Origin: Gudongella sp964575895
GTDB lineage: Bacteria; Bacillota; Clostridia; Tissierellales; Tissierellaceae
Length of the DNA stretch: 30,958 nt
Reading direction: 5' to 3'
NCBI GenBank assembly: GCA_964575895.1
Contig: CAZNTE010000028.1
Location: forward strand, 1-30,958
The position numbers and the translations under genes are program-made. A model generated the notes under the pieces. The model had not been told where the DNA came from, did no database searches, and worked only from the letters and a program-made list of their open reading frames with translations. This document shows, piece after piece, positions 25,855 to 30,958 of the stretch. Positions within the stretch are counted from its first letter, which is position 1; every line of letters starts with the position of its first letter.

Positions 25855-27374
25855 ATGGCCAGCAAACATTATTCTAATGATGAAATCAAAGATATTGTCC
25901 TAAGACTACCCTTTCATGACTTAAAAAAGGTACTGGATCATTATATTGCAGAAACTGGGGTTAATTTTGACAAGTAAATGAAATCTATTGTTGTAAATAG
26001 CCATCAGAGAAGATTAGAAGAGTTTGAAATAAACTCAGCCTGCCATCAATGTGGCTATTTAAATGTAGTTAAAAATCGTAAAAGACCTGATGGCATTCAA
26101 AGGTATATTTGCAAGGACTGCTCGACAAGGTTTACTTTGTTTAGCGGGACGATCTTAGAAAAAACGAAATTCCACTGGGATGCTTGGGTTAGGACACTTG
26201 AAATGACTATATATCATCAACCATTGGAAACAATGCATAACGTACTGGTAAATGATTATGGGTATGTAGGTATAGACATAAAGACAATATGGCTATGGAG
26301 ATTAAAGCTTGTACACGACATAGCATCAATGGATACCCCTAAACTAAGTGGTATAGTACAAATAGATGAGACCTTTATTAGAGGAACCAGAAGGGTAGTA
26401 GGAAGCTTAAATCACTTCTACCAAAGCCAGACGTAAGATATCCAATGTATGGCTATCAACCTTCTTTATTAGGTGCAATGGGTCCGGAGTTTGCAACTAT
26501 AGTAACAGCAATAGACAATAGAGGTTATTGTGTTTGTAAGGTTTCTGCCCTTGGAAAGATAACTAAAGAACTCCTTGTTGACTTCTTTGAAGATCACTTA
26601 GACAATCCAGCATTTATTTGTTCTGATGCAAATTTAGCGTATAAAAATGTTTGTGAAGTGTATAATCTTCCTCACTATGTCAAGCCTTCAAATTATGATG
26701 ATATAATAAGGAAACATGGGTATGTTGATTTAAAATCAGTACCTGAAGCAAGTAGGATGCAAAAACGCATGGAAAATGATAAGCTTTTAGATAAACTCTA
26801 TTTTCAGGAACTAATCGATTATATCGAGAATAGAGGTAATTTAAGTTATCCTGATCTTGTAGAAATGAAGAAGGATTTAGGATTGAATTTAGGGAGAGTA
26901 AATGAACTTCATAAGAACATAAAGAACTTCATAAACAAGAGAATGACTAATGTATCAACAAAGTATCTTCAAGACTATATAGGCTTTTTTACCTACATTA
27001 GAAACTGGAGAGTAACAAATGGTAAGTATCCAACATCCTCAAAAGATGCAGAACAAATACTAATAGAAGTCCTTAAGAAAAAGGTCAACTACACTTATGT
27101 AGATACTAAGAAGCAAGAATTAGAACTGCCAAAGCCAAGTTCAAGATATGTAACTTTATTAGCGCAACATACTGAACAGGCAAGGATCATTAGTAATAAT
27201 AAATATTTCAAGTTCAGTGAAGAAGATGGAGTAAGGACTTTTAATAAGAGAGAGTATCTATTGGCTCAACCCAATATTGGAGACATAATCCTAAAGCTGA
27301 TATCAGAAGATCAGTCAATTAGAATTTCATATGAAGATTTAGCAGCAATAGCAGCAGAAAGATTTAGGTATTAA
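25855..27374 (+). pseudogene. IS1595-like (ISXO2 type) transposase, interrupted
   Basis: Three in-order pieces make one transposase. Piece 1 (25855-25977, 40 codons, ATG behind GGAGGT) ends at TAA and continues in the same frame at ATG 25978. Piece 2 (25978-26436) has a zinc ribbon (CHQCG and CKDCS) and the first catalytic aspartate (IVQIDETFI). Piece 3 (26445-27374) has the second (ICSDANLAYKN) and the VSTKYLQDYIGFF ending of the IS1595/ISXO2 fold. Pieces 2 and 3 lie one base out of frame; over 26385-26444 the piece-3 frame reads NQKGSRKLKSLLPKPDVRYP, the natural continuation. No slippery heptamer is visible there, so a one-base loss is likelier than programmed frameshifting. Confidence 0.8.
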
Positions 27375-27399
27375 GAGAGCCACCAGAATTTGCCTGGCT
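25855..27399 (+). mobile_element. IS1595-family insertion sequence (ends not resolved)
   Basis: The coordinates are the minimum extent: transposase remnant plus its weak terminator hairpin (AGCC...GGCT near 27378-27399, then TTTTGTTTTGC). Terminal inverted repeats could not be fixed by eye. The left end may lie near 25746, where GCATAAAAA occurs twice two bases apart. The element sits between the LacI-type gene and the hsdS remnant. Confidence 0.55.
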
Positions 27400-27429
27400 T
27401 TTGTTTTGCATTCTATTATAATCCTTCCA

Positions 27430-28353
27430 CTACACGAACATCTTCTGCAAGAATCCCTTTTTCATCTCCTGCAAGGTCTCCAAAATCTTTTTCTCTATTT
27501 CGTTTTTTTCATCCAATAAGGAAAGGAAGTTGGGGATTCTTTGTTGTTCATGATTTGAGGGAATCATCACTCTAAGTTTCTTTACTGCAGAAAAATTAAC
27601 ATATATCTGTGTTCCTCCTTGGCTTATTTTAAACACATCTGTTCTTTGTTTCTTCGAATTCAATAAAAACCACATAAATAAGGGTGATAAATCACTATTA
27701 AAAACAATCCTTTCACTACGTTGGTTATAGATATACTTATTATCTTCGTCAATTATTATTGTAGCTCCAATGATATCTCCTGCTGAGGTTTTATCATTTA
27801 ATATCATAACTAAATCGTTCTTATTTAAAAGTTTTTCTTTTGTTTTATTATTCAATCTAATCCTCTGTCCATTATCAATGTATTTGCCACTCTTACTGTA
27901 GTTTCCTATAGAAATAAATTTGTGAGTACCTTGCGGGTGAACATGCTTTTCTAATGCTGTTCCTCCATAATGATCTAATATCTCTCCCAGTTTTTTCTCT
28001 TCCCATTCTGGATAATCCTCTCCGTTTTCATCCTTGAATCTTATCTCCTGCGAGAATATCATCTGCATGTATCCTTTCTTCTGTTCCTCAAGGTTTTTGA
28101 CTTTCTCCTTTTGGATTTCAATGCGAGAATCAAGAGTTGAAAAGCAGTCGGCGATTTTCTGTTGTTCTTCTGATAATGGAATATTAACATCTATTTTCGA
28201 TAATGATTCCTGTCCAATATTGTAGTGTTGAGCGCCAGCACCTTTAATAATTATTTTCTTCCTATTTTCTGAATATTTTAATGCATAATTCATAAACATA
28301 GGATTAAACTCACTTATTTTCTTTCCTCTGATGACAAATCCACCATCTGTCTG
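27430..28353 (-). pseudogene. hsdS: HsdS remnant (type I RM specificity subunit, 3' part)
   Basis: This is the C-terminal two-thirds of a type I specificity subunit, which recognises the DNA target and binds HsdM. From 28353 it opens inside the first target-recognition domain (GGFVIRGKKISEFNPMFMNYAL), then the central conserved coiled coil (EEQQKIADCFSTLDSRIEIQ), a complete second recognition domain starting PEWEEKKLGEI, and the C-terminal coiled coil ending EMKKGFLQKMFV. The N-terminal part of the first recognition domain is missing. Upstream the frame runs without a stop into an hsdR fragment, so both form one 608-codon open frame. No hsdM is present in the window. Confidence 0.82.
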
Positions 28354-29860
28354 AACTAATTCAATATCAAAGTCGATATCTTCAAGTATTGATGTTAACT
28401 CAGTTGGAGTCCTTGTGTTCTTACTTTCCTTATGGATATCAAGGTATTTACTCTTGAAGTCCTCATGGGTTTGCTCATTTATTCCAATTATTCCTTCTTC
28501 AAATTCGAAGTCTACAAATGTCCTAAGTGCTAACAGTAATTGAGCTACTTTCTTAAATATCCTAACAAATATTGCCTTATCTTTTTCGCTGGCAAGCTTG
28601 TCTACATCACTTGGAGTAGCAGCTATTTCGTATAACTCATCTATGGTCTTTCTAAATAATTTAACATAGTCACTGTAATCTCTTTGGATGATAATATCTG
28701 TGTTATCTGAGTTATTAAATAGCTTGATTGCCTCGTCAGTGTTCTTCTTAAGGTTTCTATAGCAAACTATATTACCCCACATTTTTTGGGCTTCAAATAC
28801 TCTGTTGGTTCTTGAATAGGCTTGGAGAAGATCATGGTACTCAAGGTGCTTATCAACCCAGAGGGTACTGGTTGCTTTGGAATCCATACCAGTTAAAAGC
28901 TGTTGAACGACTATTACAAGGTCAATTTCTCTCTTCTTAAGCCTCTTTGTTATATCTTTCTTATATGCTCCATAGTTACTTATTTCAAAGTTGGTTCCAA
29001 ACTCCTTATTGTAATCAGACATTAGTCTTAATAATGAGTCTTGATGATGTTCTTCCCCTTCTTCTATATCCATATTCGAATTAAACGAGAATACTGCACC
29101 TATCTTTAGGTCATGGTTAATGGTCTTAAAGATGTCATAGTATCTTATTAATATCAATTGAAGGATTTGCAAATAAGGCGTTATACTTTTTGTGAACAGT
29201 CTTGGCGTTAAAGTTCTGGATGATATGATTAGCAACCAGTTCGAGTCTTGTATCATCCTCGAAGATTTCAGCTTTGTTTATTCCATACACTTCTTCATTA
29301 TCACCTTCATCATATTGCCCGTCAAATGTCTTGATGTATTCAACAGAGAAACCAAGAACATTATTATCGGATATGGCATCTTTTAAGAGGTAGTTATGAA
29401 CACATCTACCAAATATATCTGTAGTTGTTAATCCCCCTGGTCCAGCATTTTGTTTAAACCTTGGAGTACCTGTAAAACCAAAATATTGTGCTCTATTAAA
29501 TAACTTTCTTATTTCTCGATTCATATCCCTAAACTGATTTCTGTGGCATTCATCCACTTTGAATATAATCTTTTCATCCTTTAAATTCTGAAGCTTTTCT
29601 GCATATCTTTCTCCAACTATTGCTCTATACAGCTTCTGTACTGTTGTTACAATCAAGGTATTGTTATCGTCTTTAAATTGTTTCATAAGGGTTCTTGTAT
29701 TTTCAGTAGCATCAACAGAGTTTTGTTCGAACTTGTTGAATTCATCTACGCTCTGAGCGTCTAAATCCTGCCTATCAACCACAAATACAACCTTCTTGAC
29801 GTTAGGATGTCTTGCAAGAATTTGATCCGTCTTAAAGGATGTAAGGGTCTTACCTGAGCC
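28354..29860 (-). pseudogene. hsdR: HsdR remnant (type I RM translocase), truncated both ends, frameshifted
   Basis: This is the motor part of a type I restriction subunit. It begins at 29860 exactly at Walker A (GSGKTLTSFK), with a stop codon just upstream; the N-terminal PD-(D/E)xK nuclease domain is absent. Motif II reads as KVDECHRNQ, motif III as FGFTGTPRF, and helicase motifs V-VI follow in VVQQLLTGMDSKATSTLW and LLQAYSRTNR. Around 29149-29165 the frame changes: the first frame ends after FANPSIDINKIL, and the next resumes as LIRYYDIFKTINHD, the natural continuation. Near 28354 (DIELVQTDG) it fuses to HsdS, losing roughly the last hundred residues of HsdR. It cannot encode an active restriction subunit. 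Confidence 0.85.
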
Positions 29861-29881
29861 CTATCGTGTCAAGTGTATGAT

Positions 29882-29912
29882 ACAATAAAACACCCAATTT
29901 TCATTGGGTGTT
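29882..29912 (-). terminator. Intrinsic terminator after the RnlB-like gene
   Basis: AACACCCAAT and ATTGGGTGTT form a perfect ten-base-pair stem with a four-base loop. On the minus strand TTTTATTG follows. It ends the toxin-antitoxin transcript just before the hsdR break. Confidence 0.85.
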
Positions 29913-29928
29913 CTCATTAATCTAACTA

Positions 29929-30291
29929 TCAATTAAAAGAATATAAGCAATCATTTATCTTCTTTTTTTGTGGAATTGTTAAAATTGAATTGTTTAGTTT
30001 ACTTGGATTGTCTCTTATTATACTATTTGCAATTTCTAATACATCTCTATCTACATCGATATATCTGTATTCGTTTAAATCTAGGTATCCTTTTTCGTTT
30101 ACTTTACTTTCAATAAATCTATATTCATTTATACCAGATACTAGAGCCGTATCAATTAATATAATCTCGCCTTCTAAAGAGGATAAATTAATTGATTTTA
30201 AAACATCTGAAAGTTTTAACTCATAATCCAATAAAGTTATAATTTTTCTTAACCCAACCATATTTATATCATTAATTAGATAATTGCTCAT
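29929..30291 (-). CDS. rnlB: RnlB-like antitoxin
   Basis: This 120-residue cytosolic protein resembles RnlB, the antitoxin that binds and blocks RnlA ribonuclease. Recognised by pattern rather than search are the central GEIILIDTALVSGINEYRFIE and the ending SKLNNSILTIPQKKKI, which match RnlB proteins. Its place is also right: it starts 35 bases after the stop of an RnlA-like HEPN protein on the same strand, behind AAGGAGG at 9 bases, and a terminator follows. The call is moderately sure; sequence conservation in this family is low, and another small HEPN-partner antitoxin is the alternative. Confidence 0.65.
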   Translation of the reverse strand: MSNYLINDINMVGLRKIITLLDYELKLSDVLKSINLSSLEGEIILIDTALVSGINEYRFIESKVNEKGYLDLNEYRYIDVDRDVLEIANSIIRDNPSKLNNSILTIPQKKKINDCLYSFN

Positions 30292-30326
30292 TTAATGTAT
30301 CCTCCTTTCACTATAAATTTTTGATA

Positions 30327-30958
30327 CTAAAATAGTATATAATATTTATTTACAAGTTGCAAGCCTTCTAAAATTAAATCTCTAGCTACGTGCATCTCAG
30401 TAATTACAGGGGTATCAATAGAATCCTTTGACCAATGTGCATACGGATGTCGTATTTTATTATAATAATTATATAAGTCATCTAAAAAATCAATCTGCTT
30501 TGTACTAGCATTTACCTTAGTTGAATTATAATAGTATCTTGAATTTCCGTTATCTTTATTAAAATAAGCAAAATTATTTTTTCCTGTACTTGTTACAGTA
30601 TTATTACCTAATTTGTCACTTAATATTCTGTGTAAATAATAATCCATAGCCCTAAAAACGGGTGTAATTAGACATGTGTAGTCTGGCATATATCCTACTA
30701 ACATTGTATTAAATATTGCTGATAATATGTTATTATAATGCTTTATATCTTGAATTTCATTAGGAAAGTTTGGTAATAGATTCTTTAATTGATTTTCAAC
30801 CTCCTCTTTTTCCACTGTTAAAGCATGATAAGTATTTAAGGTTTCTATAACAGAGCTTTCCGTTGGCAATTTTTCAATTGCATAGGATATTATTTTTTGG
30901 AATAACACACTTTGTTTCCCTTGAACATATGATTTATTCCCTTTATAACAATTTATTA
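30327..30958 (-). CDS. rnlA: RnlA-like HEPN ribonuclease toxin, 5' end outside window
   Basis: This is the 3' 210 codons of a larger gene. The frame stays open to the right edge (upstream of GTG 30908 it reads GNKSYVQGKQS), so the GTG is probably internal; full RnlA is about 350 residues. RnlA (RNase LS) cleaves mRNA and stops phage T4 growth when its antitoxin is lost. The C-terminal HEPN domain is visible: R-x4-H (RHPYAH) near the end, and upstream PVFRAMDYYL, where E. coli RnlA has R-x-x-E; here the acid is D. Codon use is very AT-rich, as in the antitoxin. Moderate to good confidence. Confidence 0.7.
   Translation of the reverse strand, partial: INCYKGNKSYVQGKQSVLFQKIISYAIEKLPTESSVIETLNTYHALTVEKEEVENQLKNLLPNFPNEIQDIKHYNNILSAIFNTMLVGYMPDYTCLITPVFRAMDYYLHRILSDKLGNNTVTSTGKNNFAYFNKDNGNSRYYYNSTKVNASTKQIDFLDDLYNYYNKIRHPYAHWSKDSIDTPVITEMHVARDLILEGLQLVNKYYILF

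Noticed and set aside
26380..26440. Programmed -1 frameshift in the transposase
   Set aside because: No slippery heptamer such as AAAAAAG is present at the crossover, and the family normally has a single frame, so a mutation is the simpler view.

Overview
The window looks like a chromosomal segment of a low-GC, anaerobic Gram-positive bacterium, most likely a clostridial or tissierellial Firmicute. The signs are AT-rich codon use, strong AGGAGG-type ribosome binding sites on nearly every gene, ATG/GTG/TTG starts, intrinsic terminators, a DAK2-DegV fusion, a class II ribonucleotide reductase and several iron-sulfur or flavin proteins. No rRNA, tRNA or CRISPR array was seen. No stretch over 300 bases lacks a gene.

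Positions 1-7452 carry a minus-strand run of ten genes: a DUF523 protein (possibly damaged at its 3' end), a DUF1295 membrane protein, a DAK2-DegV fatty-acid-kinase-like fusion, a DUF2177 membrane protein, a TspO-like membrane protein, a paired-CBS protein, a thioredoxin-like protein, a nicotinamidase-like hydrolase, a ferritin-like protein and an Old Yellow Enzyme-type flavin oxidoreductase. Back-to-back promoters near 7500-7560 separate it from the plus-strand pair yitT-truA.

Positions 9224-19353 hold an acetate transporter of the SatP type, an EFR1-type flavodoxin/ferredoxin that overlaps an AI-2E family permease, a YbjQ protein overlapped by a small membrane protein, mnmA, a TPR-like protein, a membrane-anchored alpha/beta hydrolase, a PIN-PhoH protein, an MFS transporter and a tandem GNAT acetyltransferase. 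Positions 19469-25609 hold nrdJ with NrdR-type boxes in its promoter, a cyclodeaminase-like folate enzyme, and a minus-strand LacI regulator-deoD-M20 amidohydrolase cluster that looks like a nucleoside or purine salvage unit.

Positions 25.8-31.0 kb differ from the rest and form a decayed mobile/defence region. A damaged IS1595-like transposase lies next to a type I restriction-modification remnant. In that remnant a frameshifted hsdR, cut off at its 5' side exactly at the Walker A motif, has been joined in frame to the second half of hsdS. Beyond the hsdR break lies what reads as an RnlA-RnlB toxin-antitoxin pair. The toxin is a HEPN ribonuclease with an intact R-x4-H motif and continues past the right edge of the window. 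This is the most interesting part: at least two rearrangements destroyed the restriction system while the adjacent toxin-antitoxin pair appears intact as far as it can be read.
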